A stretch of 64,000 nucleotides of DNA from Acinetobacter seifertii (GCF_000368065.1 NZ_KB851205.1:121446-185445); one strand, 5' to 3'. Positions 55,029 to 64,000 are shown, numbered from the stretch's first letter. A program made the numbers and translations. Notes: generated by a model from the sequence alone, not told the origin.

Positions 55029-55205
55029 GGGGCGAATATAAAAAAATATTTTTAAGAATAACAATAAACTAGTGAATCTCTCTATTTTTTGCACAATAGT
55101 ATATCTATTGCTCAAATAACTATCCGTTTTTTCACTAAAAAAGTGAGACACCTGTGCACAAATCAAACGATTTACCTTACAATGGGAGCACTATCTTTTT
55201 AATTT

Positions 55206-55826
55206 ATGCAGCAAATGGAACAAAAGAAGAGTACTCAAAAGCGCAATCAGCTTCTTGCTGCCGCCCTTGATGTGTTTTCACTATATGGGTTCAGTGGTGC
55301 AAGTCTGGATGAAATTGCTCAACTCGCTGACATGCATAAGTCGAATATTTTCTATTACTATGAAAATAAAGAGTCTTTATATGTGGAAGTGCTGACCACA
55401 GTTTTACAAAAATGGCTTGCTCCCTTACAAACCTTAGAAGCTGAGTTAGAACCAGCCGAAGCTTTGTCTCACTACTTAATACAAAAAATCGAACTTTCAC
55501 GTAGCCAACCAAAAGCTTCGCGACTATTTGCTTTGGAAATTATCCAAGGGGCGCCGCACATTTTACCTATACTAAAAGGGCCTTTGAAAAAGCTATTTAA
55601 GCGCAAAGCTAAAGTCATTCAGACTTGGCAGGAAGAAGGTAAAATTTCCCCAGATATCGATCCTGAATTGTTAATACTCAATATTTGGGGTCTTACACAA
55701 AACTATGCCGATTTTGCCACGCAAATGGAAATGGTGACTGGAAAAACGTTGCGAAACCGCAGTATGTTCCAACGCTCGATTGAGCATACAGTACATCTCA
55801 TGCTCTACGGCGTAATCCCTCGTTAA
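55206..55826 (+). CDS. TetR-family regulator, RutR-like
   Basis: 206 residues. TetR helix-turn-helix at about 32-54 (ASLDEIAQLADMHKSNIFYYY), and a C-terminal domain resembling the RutR/YcdC group (ALEIIQGAPHILPILKGPLK, then ILNIWGLTQNYADF). RutR senses pyrimidines in E. coli. No pyrimidine genes are near, so the target is unknown. Own transcript between two terminators. Confidence 0.85.
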   Translation: MQQMEQKKSTQKRNQLLAAALDVFSLYGFSGASLDEIAQLADMHKSNIFYYYENKESLYVEVLTTVLQKWLAPLQTLEAELEPAEALSHYLIQKIELSRSQPKASRLFALEIIQGAPHILPILKGPLKKLFKRKAKVIQTWQEEGKISPDIDPELLILNIWGLTQNYADFATQMEMVTGKTLRNRSMFQRSIEHTVHLMLYGVIPR

Positions 55827-55835
55827 AACAAAAAA

Positions 55836-55864
55836 AGATCGGCAAATTTGCCGATCTTTTTTTT
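55836..55864. terminator. Bidirectional terminator between tetR and the nucleosidase gene
   Basis: AAAAGATCGGCAAA / TTTGCCGATCTTTT near-perfect stem with long A and T runs. It overlaps the very end of the convergent nucleosidase gene. Confidence 0.9.
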
Positions 55865-56429
55865 AGAAATGATTTTGATAAAGAGCCAAGAGTTTTTGCG
55901 CGCCCAATAATAAATTTTCTTCCCAATCTAAATGAGCGGTATCATCTGCGCCATCAGTAATATACTTGACTGAAATTAGGCGTACACCTAGCTTATGGCA
56001 AACTTTGGCTAAGGCATACCCTTCCATATCCACCACATCACAAGCGACTTTCGGCTGACCCGTTTCAAATGAGTCCCCTGTCCCGCAAATGCCTTTTGGT
56101 AAATCAGAAAAATGTGATTGAAGATGAATTTCAGCAGGTAAGTGCTCATCTAACGGCGTTACACCGACTTCAAACCCTAATGGTGAAACATCCATATCAC
56201 GTTGCACAAAAGTTTTTACTTCGACCAAATCATGTCGGTTAAAAGACGAGCTTCCTGCCGAACCCAAGTTAATTAGAGTTTTGCAGCCTGTTTTTTGAAT
56301 AACTTCAAATGCTTTAAAAGCAGCGTTGATTTTACCTATACCACTGTAATGGACTTCAATACCTGCTTGCTCAAACAAACCTTTAGATTCATTAGGAAGT
56401 GCCATAATTAAAGCGATATCTTTGTTCAT
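55863..56429 (-). CDS. Short MTA/SAH-type nucleosidase
   Basis: Purine-nucleoside phosphorylase-like protein of 188 residues, shorter than the usual 230 of MtnN. Key pieces are present: ALPNESKG with the N-terminal acid (about 10-17), the phosphate-less site GIGKINAA (about 31-38), LGSAGS, substrate-binding VDMEGYALA (about 132-140) and the catalytic Asp in ITDGAD (about 156-161). It probably hydrolyses methylthioadenosine, adenosylhomocysteine or a related nucleoside. Exact substrate is inferred from family only. Confidence 0.8.
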   Translation of the reverse strand: MNKDIALIMALPNESKGLFEQAGIEVHYSGIGKINAAFKAFEVIQKTGCKTLINLGSAGSSSFNRHDLVEVKTFVQRDMDVSPLGFEVGVTPLDEHLPAEIHLQSHFSDLPKGICGTGDSFETGQPKVACDVVDMEGYALAKVCHKLGVRLISVKYITDGADDTAHLDWEENLLLGAQKLLALYQNHF

Positions 56430-56509
56430 TCAAAAAGGCTCAATTCAAGATTAATAAATTAGAAAATAAGTATAAATCAGGTGCAAAAGCTTTTTGCACC
56501 TTTTCACTA

Positions 56510-57643
56510 TTACTGCATTTTTTGTTGTAAGGCGATTAAACATGGAGAGAAGAACAGTTGCCCACTATAGGCTCCGGCTAAGGTTTTCTTCATTACAACG
56601 CTCCACATCACTAATAATAAAACACTAAGTGCCACTGCAAGATACTGTAAAAATACAACTTCAACCTGATGCCCTAAATTAAATAAAGCCAAAATAAACA
56701 CACCAAGTGGAAAGGTTAAGCCCCACCATCCCAAGTTAAACGGAATACCGGTTTTTGCATGACGAAGCGTTGTTAATATCGCAAGACCTAGCCACCATAA
56801 CCCAAAGCCTAACAGTACCAAACTGCCTACCACGCCTAATGCTTGAAATACATTGGCAAACTGGTCAAATCCTACATTTGGCGCCACTCTTTTTGCCTGT
56901 TCACCTAGCAACAATAGACCTAACGCACCTGTTCCAATTGGACCTAAAGATAACCAGCTAGAAATTGCGACTTCTTTTTCCGGTAACTGATGCAAAGCCA
57001 TACGCAGCATTAAAATGGTCAAAATAGCGAATGCAGGTAAAACAGAAATTCCCCAAAGTACATAGCCCGCCATTAATAAATGAAAGCTATGCAAATCTGC
57101 TGGTAAATGTGCAACCAACATGCCCGCAGAGCTTGCTGCTACTTCACAAGCAACGACAGGTAAAAGCCAGATTGCAGTCATGGTATGTAGCTGATGGTTC
57201 TGACGGCTAAACATGCAAAACGGCACAATCCAAGCAATTGCGAGTGCTAAAAATACATCGACGTACCATAAAGCTTGAGCAATATGCATTGCGACTTCAC
57301 CATAAAGCCCGACACCGAAGCTTAAAAAGCCATTTAATATGGTTGCGAGCCCCATCGGTATAGCGCCTAAAAACAAGCTCATATTTGGATGATTAAATAC
57401 TTGCTTCGCTTCATGAGGGAAAAGAAACCACCGCAATAAATAAAGAACTGAAAAAACACTAAATAGAACAATATTGAATTGCCATAACAGTGTAGCCAGC
57501 ATAAATAAAAATGATTTGGCAAATGGAAGCTGAATTAAAATCATACTGACCACACCAGTACCCATAGTTGCTGTAAACCAATTTGGGGTAAAATGCCGTA
57601 TAACATCTTTACTTTGATTTAATTGGTAAAAGGGTCTTTTCAT
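56510..57643 (-). CDS. TDT-family membrane transporter (TehA/SLAC1-like)
   Basis: 377-residue membrane protein with about ten helices and the N-terminal motif FTPNWFTATMGTGVVS of the tellurite-resistance/dicarboxylate transporter family, related to TehA, the yeast sulfite pump Ssu1 and plant SLAC1. Sulfite or C4-dicarboxylate export is plausible; nearness to the sulfite-releasing ssu genes hints at sulfite. That is inference from distance only. Confidence 0.82.
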   Translation of the reverse strand: MKRPFYQLNQSKDVIRHFTPNWFTATMGTGVVSMILIQLPFAKSFLFMLATLLWQFNIVLFSVFSVLYLLRWFLFPHEAKQVFNHPNMSLFLGAIPMGLATILNGFLSFGVGLYGEVAMHIAQALWYVDVFLALAIAWIVPFCMFSRQNHQLHTMTAIWLLPVVACEVAASSAGMLVAHLPADLHSFHLLMAGYVLWGISVLPAFAILTILMLRMALHQLPEKEVAISSWLSLGPIGTGALGLLLLGEQAKRVAPNVGFDQFANVFQALGVVGSLVLLGFGLWWLGLAILTTLRHAKTGIPFNLGWWGLTFPLGVFILALFNLGHQVEVVFLQYLAVALSVLLLVMWSVVMKKTLAGAYSGQLFFSPCLIALQQKMQ

Positions 57644-57851
57644 CTTGAGTCTCTATTCAAAGAGTGGATGAAGCTATAGTAGGATAAATTAATAATAAGA
57701 AAAATTGATTTATTTTTATTTAATTCATCAATTTTTTAGATATAAAAGATATTCGTATTGAAAAATACCTGAGTAAAAACACAACAACAAGACGAATCTG
57801 TGAGATTATGGCAATATATAGCCCTTGCAAAAATAGCCATATTTTAAGTTC

Positions 57852-58853
57852 ATGAAACTGCTTCGTCTTAATGCGTTATCGCCCAATTTCCAGTTGCCGC
57901 AAACAGCGGTAACTATTGGTAATTTTGATGGTGTCCATTTAGGTCACCAAGCGATGATTGCTCAACTCAAAAAAATTGCTGCAGCACAAGGCTTAAAAAC
58001 ATTGGTCATGATTTTTGAGCCACAACCGCTTGAGTTCTTTAAAGGCTACGATGCCCCACCCCGTATCAACTCATTACGGGAAAAAGTTGAATATCTAGCC
58101 GAACTTGGAGTGGATTACATTGCGGTTGCCAAATTTGACCAGCATTTCCGTAGCATGAGCGCATCAGAATTCGCAGATTTATTAAAAGACAAATTAAATG
58201 CGCAGGCTTTGGTTTTAGGAGATGACTTTCATTTCGGTAAAGACCGTCAAGGCAACAGCGAATTTTTAAGAAATTACGGCTTTCAAGTCACAAATTTACA
58301 TACGATTGAACTCGAAGGTGAACGCGTCAGTTCAACTCGTATTCGCCAAGTGCTTCAAGTGGGTAATCTCGCTTTAGCAGCTAAATTATTAGGCCGTCCG
58401 TACAGTATTACTGGACGAGTTCAATATGGCGACCAAATTGGACGAACTTTAGATTTTCCAACGATTAATGTCCGTCTCAACCGCCATAAGCCTTGTTTAA
58501 ATGGTATTTATGGCGTTGAAGTCATTTGCGAAACAACTTCGCTAACTCAAAAAGTGCTTCAGGATGACCCTGAAAAGCCAGGAATTGCCGGATATCATGA
58601 AAATAGCCTTTATGGTGCAGGTCATGTCGGTACTCGCCCAGCCATTCAGCAACAACATCCAGAGTGGAGATTAGAAGTACATTTCCCTGATGTTTCTGCT
58701 AATCTGTATGGCTTATTTATGCGGGTGACTTTTCTTCACTATCTTCATGGTGAATTGAACTACCCTTCGCTTGAGGCACTTAAGGCAGGAATTGATAATG
58801 ACGTGCAACAATTACGACAATATCGTAACGACACGACACAATTTCCTTTTTAA
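57852..58853 (+). CDS. ribF: Bifunctional riboflavin kinase / FAD synthetase
   Basis: Makes FMN, then FAD, from riboflavin. 333 residues: N-terminal adenylyltransferase domain (TIGNFDGVHLGHQAMI, about 20-35; VSSTRIRQ, about 157-164) and C-terminal kinase domain (GRPYSITGRVQYGDQIGRTLDFPTINV, about 180-206). The usual gene before ileS, 61 bases apart. Confidence 0.95.
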   Translation: MKLLRLNALSPNFQLPQTAVTIGNFDGVHLGHQAMIAQLKKIAAAQGLKTLVMIFEPQPLEFFKGYDAPPRINSLREKVEYLAELGVDYIAVAKFDQHFRSMSASEFADLLKDKLNAQALVLGDDFHFGKDRQGNSEFLRNYGFQVTNLHTIELEGERVSSTRIRQVLQVGNLALAAKLLGRPYSITGRVQYGDQIGRTLDFPTINVRLNRHKPCLNGIYGVEVICETTSLTQKVLQDDPEKPGIAGYHENSLYGAGHVGTRPAIQQQHPEWRLEVHFPDVSANLYGLFMRVTFLHYLHGELNYPSLEALKAGIDNDVQQLRQYRNDTTQFPF

Positions 58854-58914
58854 TTCGAATTTTGATTGTAAAACATGTCGGCTCCCAAGCTGATTAAACT
58901 GGAAGACAACTTGC

Positions 58915-61752
58915 ATGAGCGATAAGCAAACTACTGAAAATGCAGTGGACTACAAAGCCACGCTAAACCTGCCGGATACTCAATTTGCAATGAAAGCAAA
59001 TTTGGCAGTACGTGAAGTGAAATGGTTAGAAGAGTGGTATACCGACAACATTTATCAGCAGATTCGCGCATCGCGTATTGGCAAGAAAAAATATATTTTG
59101 CATGATGGCCCTCCATATGCGAACGGTACAATTCACTTGGGTCATGCGGTTAACAAAGTACTCAAAGACGTCATCGTAAAAAGCCGTACTTTGGCAGGTT
59201 TCGATGCGCCATATGTTCCGGGTTGGGACTGTCATGGCTTGCCAATCGAACTAAAAGTTGAAGAAAAAGTAGGTAAAGTGGGCGAAAAAGTTGACGCAGC
59301 GACTTTCCGTAAACTGTGCCGTGAATATGCGCTAAAACAAATTGATTTACAGCGTGCTGATTTTAAACGCCTTGGTGTTTTAGGTGATTGGGATAATCCT
59401 TACCTCACCATGAACTACAAACAAGAAGCCGATATCGTTCGTGCTTTAGGTTTAATTCAAAAAAATGGTCATATCCAGCCGGGTTTAAAGCCAGTGAACT
59501 GGTGTATGGACTGTGGTTCAGCACTTGCTGAAGCTGAAGTTGAATATGAAGATAAAAAATCTGACGCAATTGACGTTGGTTTTGGCGTTGTAGATTTAAA
59601 AGATTTAAGCGCTCGTGTAAATGTAGATGTTCAAGACCCAACAGATATCGTGATCTGGACCACTACACCTTGGACATTACCAGCGAACCAAGCAGTTGCA
59701 TTGCATGCCGAAATTGAATATCAATTAGTACAAGTAACGACTGAACGTGGTAAACAAAACTTTATTCTTGCTAAAGACTTAGTTGCTTCTGCAATTGAGC
59801 GTTATAAGCTTGAAAACCCAGTTGTTTTAGCTGACTTTACTGGTTCAGCTCTTGAAAACCTTACTTTACAACATCCTTTACTTACCGATCGTCAAGTTCC
59901 GGTTATTTTAGGTGAACACGTTATCGCAACAAGCGGTACAGGTGCTGTACACACTGCTCCTGGCCACGGTGCAGATGACTATAAAGTAGGTCTTCAATAC
60001 AATCTTAAAGTTGAAAACCCAGTGGGTGGTAACGGAGTTTACTTACCAACTGCACCAATCTTTGCTGGTGAGCACATCTATAAAGCCAATCCAAAGATTA
60101 TTGAAGCTTTAGGTGCTGTAGGTCGCTTATGGGCTCATCAACCTATTAAACACAGCTACCCACACTGCTGGCGCCATAAAACTCCGATTATTTTCCGTGC
60201 TACACCACAATGGTTTATCAGCATGGATCAAAAAGGTTTACGTGACGGTGCGCTTAACGCCATTGAAAACGATATCGAGTTTGTACCGAACTGGGGTAAA
60301 AACCGTATTGAATCAATGATCGAAGGTCGTCCAGACTGGTGTATCTCACGTCAACGTACTTGGGGTGTGCCAATTCCTTTCTTCGTTCATAAAGATACGA
60401 ATGAATTGCACCCTCGTACGCCGGAACTCATCGAAGAAGTTGCAAAACTTATCGAACAAGAAGGTATCGATGCATGGTTTAACCGTGATGCAAAAGACTT
60501 CATTGGTGAAGATGCTGAACAGTACAATGCGGTTCGCGATACGCTAGATGTATGGTTTGACTCTGGTACAACACATTATGCGGTACTTGAGCAACGTGAA
60601 GAATTAGAAAGCCCTGCTGACTTATATTTAGAAGGTTCAGACCAACACCGTGGCTGGTTCCAATCTTCTTTATTAACGTCTATGGCAATTCATAACCGCG
60701 CGCCATACAAAGCCTTGTTAACACATGGTTTTACAGTGGATGAAAATGGCCGAAAATTGTCGAAATCTTTAGGCAACTATATCCCGCTTGAAGAAATCAT
60801 CAAACAACTTGGTGCTGACGGTTTACGTTTATATGTAGCGTCTAGCGACTATCGCTATGAAATCGCAGCATCAAAAGAAATCTTTAGCCGTGTAAGTGAT
60901 AGCTACCGTCGTATTCGTAATACGCTACGCTTCTTGCTTGCAAACTTAAATGGTTTCAAACCAAGTACAGATGCTTTAGCAGTAGATGACCTTATCGCTC
61001 TTGATCAATACATCTTGCAACGTGCGAATGAAGTACAACAAACGATTATCACTGCTTATGAAGAAATGAACTTCCATGTCGTGTGTAGTGCGTTAACAAG
61101 CTTCTGTATTAATGACTTAGGTGGTTTCTACCTAGACATCATCAAAGACCGTCAATACACCACTAAGGCTGACTCACAAGCACGTCGTTCTGCACAAACT
61201 GCGCTTTACCATATCGTACAAGCATTTGTTCGCTGGATGAGTCCTATTCTAAGCTTCACAGCTCAAGAAGCGTGGCCACTTATTCCAGAACAAACTGAGA
61301 AGTATGTATTTACAGCTGAATGGTATGACCTACCTGTTTCATCAAAAGCAAACTTACTTTCTGAAGCAGATTGGCAAACATTGATTAGTGTAAAATCTGC
61401 AGTAAATAAACAGATTGAAGCAGCCCGTAACGCTAAACTTGTCGGTAGTAATCTTTCAGCCAAAGTTGAACTTTGGGCAAATGAATCATTACAAACAGTT
61501 TTAAACCAATTGGCTGATGAACTCCGTTTTGTTCTTATTACTTCGCAAGTAGTAGTACATCCATTTGCTGAACAAGGTGAAGCAACTGAAATGGAAGGCT
61601 TACGTGTACAAGTATCTGCAGCTGAAGGTGAAAAATGTGCACGTTGCTGGCACGTCCTTCCTGATGTAAATACACATGCCGATCATCCTGGTTTATGTGG
61701 TCGTTGTATTGTGAACGTCACTGGTCGTGGCGAAGTGAGAAAATATGCCTAA
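58915..61752 (+). CDS. ileS: Isoleucyl-tRNA synthetase
   Basis: Class I synthetase of 945 residues. HIGH-type motif DGPPYANGTIHLGHA (about 66-80), editing domain in the middle (WTTTPWTLPANQA), KMSKS-type motif GRKLSKSLGN (about 615-624), and a C-terminal zinc-finger region with cysteine pairs (CARCWH, CGRC). Full length, overlapping the lspA start by eight bases. Confidence 0.97.
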   Translation: MSDKQTTENAVDYKATLNLPDTQFAMKANLAVREVKWLEEWYTDNIYQQIRASRIGKKKYILHDGPPYANGTIHLGHAVNKVLKDVIVKSRTLAGFDAPYVPGWDCHGLPIELKVEEKVGKVGEKVDAATFRKLCREYALKQIDLQRADFKRLGVLGDWDNPYLTMNYKQEADIVRALGLIQKNGHIQPGLKPVNWCMDCGSALAEAEVEYEDKKSDAIDVGFGVVDLKDLSARVNVDVQDPTDIVIWTTTPWTLPANQAVALHAEIEYQLVQVTTERGKQNFILAKDLVASAIERYKLENPVVLADFTGSALENLTLQHPLLTDRQVPVILGEHVIATSGTGAVHTAPGHGADDYKVGLQYNLKVENPVGGNGVYLPTAPIFAGEHIYKANPKIIEALGAVGRLWAHQPIKHSYPHCWRHKTPIIFRATPQWFISMDQKGLRDGALNAIENDIEFVPNWGKNRIESMIEGRPDWCISRQRTWGVPIPFFVHKDTNELHPRTPELIEEVAKLIEQEGIDAWFNRDAKDFIGEDAEQYNAVRDTLDVWFDSGTTHYAVLEQREELESPADLYLEGSDQHRGWFQSSLLTSMAIHNRAPYKALLTHGFTVDENGRKLSKSLGNYIPLEEIIKQLGADGLRLYVASSDYRYEIAASKEIFSRVSDSYRRIRNTLRFLLANLNGFKPSTDALAVDDLIALDQYILQRANEVQQTIITAYEEMNFHVVCSALTSFCINDLGGFYLDIIKDRQYTTKADSQARRSAQTALYHIVQAFVRWMSPILSFTAQEAWPLIPEQTEKYVFTAEWYDLPVSSKANLLSEADWQTLISVKSAVNKQIEAARNAKLVGSNLSAKVELWANESLQTVLNQLADELRFVLITSQVVVHPFAEQGEATEMEGLRVQVSAAEGEKCARCWHVLPDVNTHADHPGLCGRCIVNVTGRGEVRKYA

Positions 61753-62275
61753 TTCACAAGCTAAAAAAGGCTTATTCCAGTTTTATCCGCACAACCTCAT
61801 TTGGCTTGGACTTTCTGTCCTTGCCATTGTGTTGGATCAATGGACAAAATGGATCGCAAGTACACATCTGAACTATGCAGATCCTGTACCTGTGCTTCCA
61901 TTTTTAAACTGGACACTATTACATAACTATGGTGCAGCTTTTAGCTTTTTATCTGATGCTGGAGGATGGCAACGCTATTTCTTCACATCTTTGGCAGGCT
62001 TAGTTTCAATACTTTTTGTATTTTGGTTGCTACGTATGCCTAAAAAAATGGTGGTGCTACCTATAGCTATCGCTTTAATTTTAGGTGGAGCACTTGGTAA
62101 TTTAATTGACCGTATTACTTTAGGGTATGTGGTCGATTTCATTCATGTTTATTACCAAAATCATCACTTTCCGGCTTTTAATATAGCGGACAGTGCCATT
62201 ACTCTAGGTACCATTTTGCTACTCATCGATACATTCTTCCTTGAGAAGCAAAGACCTAAAAATTCGGATGCATAA
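61745..62275 (+). CDS. lspA: Lipoprotein signal peptidase
   Basis: Inner-membrane aspartic protease that removes signal peptides from prolipoproteins. 176 residues, four membrane helices, catalytic aspartates in GALGNLIDRI (about 116-125) and in FNIADSAI (about 145-152). Coupled to ileS by overlap; fkpB follows after one base. Confidence 0.96.
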   Translation: MPNSQAKKGLFQFYPHNLIWLGLSVLAIVLDQWTKWIASTHLNYADPVPVLPFLNWTLLHNYGAAFSFLSDAGGWQRYFFTSLAGLVSILFVFWLLRMPKKMVVLPIAIALILGGALGNLIDRITLGYVVDFIHVYYQNHHFPAFNIADSAITLGTILLLIDTFFLEKQRPKNSDA

Positions 62276-62276
62276 T

Positions 62277-62759
62277 ATGACCGAAATTATTCAACCTAAT
62301 GAAGAAATTCGTATTACTGACGGTTCTAAAGTTGACCTACACTTTTCTGTTGCTCTTGAAAATGGCGCAGAAATTGACAATACACGTAGCCGTGAAGAAC
62401 CTGTTAGCTTGACTATTGGTGACGGTAACTTGTTACCAGGTTTTGAGAAAGCCTTATTCGGCTTACGTGCAGGTGACCGACGTACAGTACATCTTCCACC
62501 AGAAGATGCTTTTGGTCCTTGGAATCCGGAAAATATACAAACTTTTGATACGGTTAAATTCGAACAACGACCTATTCCTGGTCACATGATCGAGTTTGAA
62601 GATAAAGCAAAAGCAACTTTATTTGGTGTCGTGAAATCAGTGAATGATGATATTACTGAAATTGATTTCAATCACCCTTTAGCTGGCAAAAATATTACTT
62701 TTGAAGTAGAGATATTCAAAGTAACTCCAGCTGGCCAGCAAGGCATCAAGTTGATGTAA
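62277..62759 (+). CDS. fkpB: FKBP-type peptidyl-prolyl isomerase (SlpA type)
   Basis: Cytoplasmic SlyD/SlpA-like proline isomerase, 160 residues from ATG at 62277; the open frame upstream lies inside lspA. Core motifs VDLHFSVALENGAEIDNT, GDGNLLPGFEKALFGL and PPEDAFGPWNPENIQ. The ileS-lspA-fkpB order is the same as in enterobacteria and pseudomonads. Confidence 0.94.
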   Translation: MTEIIQPNEEIRITDGSKVDLHFSVALENGAEIDNTRSREEPVSLTIGDGNLLPGFEKALFGLRAGDRRTVHLPPEDAFGPWNPENIQTFDTVKFEQRPIPGHMIEFEDKAKATLFGVVKSVNDDITEIDFNHPLAGKNITFEVEIFKVTPAGQQGIKLM

Positions 62760-62789
62760 AAAGAGCCCTCGATTGAGGGCTTTTTTATT
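62760..62789 (+). terminator. Terminator after fkpB
   Basis: AAAGAGCCCTC / GAGGGCTTTTTT-type stem with loop GATT and T-run, directly after the stop. Confidence 0.9.
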
Positions 62790-62891
62790 ATTTAATCTTT
62801 ATACATGACATAATAATCCTTACAAATTCTATATTCTCACGTCCTATGTAATGAATTAAGTTATAAGGATAAAAATCCTTAGGAAAAATAT

Positions 62892-63434
62892 ATGCTGGTC
62901 TATATTGTCGTGGGAAGTGTTCGTGAAGGACGTACAGCAATTAAAATTGCCAATTGGGTAGAATCAACAATTCCAACATTGGGTCTAAAAGATTTCCAAA
63001 CCGAAGTAGTCGATTTAAAAGAATGGGATTTACCTCTGTTTTCAGGCTCTCACCCACCCGCTACCGGAATTTATGATCAACCTAAACAACAAGAATGGGC
63101 AAACAAAATTGCTCAAGCAGATGCTTTTATCTTTATTAGCCCAGAATACAACCACGGTTACAGCCCAGCTTTAAAAAATGCACTCGACTATGTAGGTAAA
63201 GAATGGAGCGGTAAACCAGCCGCATTTATTGGCTATGGCTCCACAAATGGCTCGCGCTCTATTAGCCAAATACGCCAAGTCACCTCAAGTTTAAGTATTG
63301 TTGACCCAAATGCTGTAATAGAAATACGAGATATCTTTAAACGCAATAAAGATGAAAAATTTGAAGCCAATGAATTTGAAGTAAAAGGTCTTCAATCAAT
63401 TGTTGAAAAGCTACAAAAATATCATTTGTCTTAA
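62892..63434 (+). CDS. NADPH-dependent FMN reductase family protein
   Basis: Flavodoxin-like flavoprotein of 180 residues. Phosphate loop VGSVREGRTAIKIA (about 7-20) and the family motif SPEYNHGYSPALKNALDYV (about 80-98). It reduces FMN or quinone-like compounds. It is of the same broad family as SsuE, which is absent from the ssu operon 8 kb away, so a role in supplying FMNH2 is conceivable but not shown. Confidence 0.88.
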   Translation: MLVYIVVGSVREGRTAIKIANWVESTIPTLGLKDFQTEVVDLKEWDLPLFSGSHPPATGIYDQPKQQEWANKIAQADAFIFISPEYNHGYSPALKNALDYVGKEWSGKPAAFIGYGSTNGSRSISQIRQVTSSLSIVDPNAVIEIRDIFKRNKDEKFEANEFEVKGLQSIVEKLQKYHLS

Positions 63435-63441
63435 ATTGAAT

Positions 63442-63477
63442 AAAAAGCCTCTTTTCCAAACACAAGGGGCCTTTTTA
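63442..63477. terminator. Terminator between FMN reductase and ankyrin genes
   Basis: AAAAAGCCTCTT / AAGGGGCCTTTTT stem, with a G-T pair and a one-base bulge, and T-tail. Confidence 0.75.
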
Positions 63478-63480
63478 ATT

Positions 63481-63792
63481 TTATAAACTTTTTAAATAAT
63501 TCACTACGTCTGTATTACCAGCCATTTCTGCTAACTGTAGTGCTGTGTATTCACTTTTATAAGCAACTTGTGCACCTTTTCCTACCAAGAGCTTCACTAT
63601 CTCTAAATGATCATTCTCAGCTGCTGCTTGCAAAGCACTATAGCCTTCCTCATCTATCTGATTAGGGTCCTCTCCATCTATTAATAATTGTTTTATTTGC
63701 TCTAGATCACCTAAAGATGCCCAATAGATCAACTCTGGAAGAGAAAGTTCTTCATTATCTTCAGGTAATTGAGAGAAAGAATTAAATTTCAC
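63481..63792 (-). CDS. Small ankyrin-repeat protein
   Basis: 103 residues with about two and a half ankyrin repeats (from residue 25: LIYWASLGDLEQIKQLLIDGEDPNQIDEEG, then SALQAAAENDHLEIVKLLVGKGAQV, then YTALQLAEMAG). Probably a protein-binding scaffold without enzyme activity. Starts at GTG (63792) without a clear ribosome site; no ATG is available in frame. Transcribed away from the rRNA operon end. Function unknown. Confidence 0.75.
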   Translation of the reverse strand: MKFNSFSQLPEDNEELSLPELIYWASLGDLEQIKQLLIDGEDPNQIDEEGYSALQAAAENDHLEIVKLLVGKGAQVAYKSEYTALQLAEMAGNTDVVNYLKSL

Positions 63793-63872
63793 GAGATCAT
63801 GCCAAAATTAAAAGCTTCTTCATTATATCTCTGAAACAGGACAACCGTACAAATTTATTCCACGCAATAAGC

Positions 63873-63904
63873 AACACCCCGGTTTCTTTCGAAACCGGGG
63901 TGTT
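63873..63904 (-). terminator. Terminator of the rRNA operon
   Basis: Fourteen-base GC-rich stem AACACCCCGGTTTC / GAAACCGGGGTGTT with a TTTC loop, just past the 5S rRNA. There is only a short T-rich tail. Confidence 0.8.
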
Positions 63905-63910
63905 TGAATA

Positions 63911-64000
63911 ATGAGCTGGCGATGACTTACTCTCACATGGGTAACCCCACACTACCATCAGCGCTAAGAGGTTTCACTTCTGAGTTCGGGAAGGGATCAG
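63911..64000 (-). rRNA. rrf: 5S ribosomal RNA, 3' part
   Basis: The minus strand from the right edge reads as the 3' three-quarters of a gammaproteobacterial 5S rRNA: CUGAUCCCUUCCCGAACUC, GAAGUGAAACCUCUUAGCG, then UGGUAGUGUGGGGUUACCC and the closing AUCGCCAGCU. The 5' part lies beyond the window. The exact 3' end (63911-63913) is estimated. Confidence 0.93.

Noticed and set aside
57644..57851. FMN riboswitch before ribF
   Set aside because: The roughly 200-base leader is AT-rich and lacks the conserved RFN blocks.

Overview
The window looks like chromosomal DNA of the Acinetobacter calcoaceticus-baumannii complex, most likely A. baumannii. The grounds are low GC, the capsule (K) locus lying between fkpA and lldP, and the surrounding gene order (lactate genes, pgm, K locus, fkpA, murJ, ampD, nadC, phospholipase C, rph, desaturase, dsbA, ubiG, argA, ssu, ribF-ileS-lspA, and 5S rRNA at the right edge). 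This is recognised from the proteins and from memory of the gene order; no database was searched.

Region 1 (1-6945): the 3' part of an aromatic aminotransferase, then a minus-strand lactate block: lldP (permease), lldR (GntR repressor), lldD (L-lactate dehydrogenase) and dld (D-lactate dehydrogenase). Two LldR-type palindromes flank a sigma-70-like promoter upstream of lldP. The lldD-dld gap is filled with structured repeat DNA.

Region 2 (6943-30076): the K locus. pgm and the export set wza-wzb-wzc point rightward. gna, rmlBDAC, wzx, mnaA, three glycosyltransferases, wzy, an initiating transferase (itr), galU, ugd, gpi and a phosphoglycerol-transferase-like gene point leftward. The sugar genes predict dTDP-L-rhamnose, UDP-ManNAc and a UDP-N-acetylhexosaminuronate. 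Itr, three transferases, Wzx and Wzy would build, flip and polymerise a unit of about four sugars, and Wza/Wzb/Wzc would export it. The encoded Ugd has lost the catalytic cysteine of its family.

Region 3 (30077-47000): housekeeping genes. These are two periplasmic FKBP isomerases, murJ, ampD, nadC, a TAT-exported phospholipase C preceded by a tiny lipoprotein gene, rph, an acyl desaturase with its ferredoxin-type reductase and a divergent DesT-like TetR regulator, a second TetR, dsbA, ubiG-mupP-SDR, and two RcnB-like periplasmic proteins. Two small genes (55 and 45 codons) are described here that a 60-codon cut-off would miss.

Region 4 (47012-54944): an intact IS256-family insertion sequence (1318 bp, 8-bp target duplication) sits in the T-tract of a terminator. 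It is followed by argA and a sulfonate-uptake operon with two binding proteins, SsuD, SsuC and SsuB but no local SsuE.

Region 5 (54945-64000): a TetR regulator, a short nucleosidase, a TDT-family transporter, ribF-ileS-lspA-fkpB, an FMN reductase, a small ankyrin protein, and the terminator and 3' part of a 5S rRNA gene on the minus strand.

Points most worth a second look: the degenerate Ugd; a structured dispersed repeat whose two copies show compensatory stem changes; three tandem DesT-like boxes; the terminator-like hairpin directly before the phosphoglycerol-transferase start; and the two unlisted small genes.
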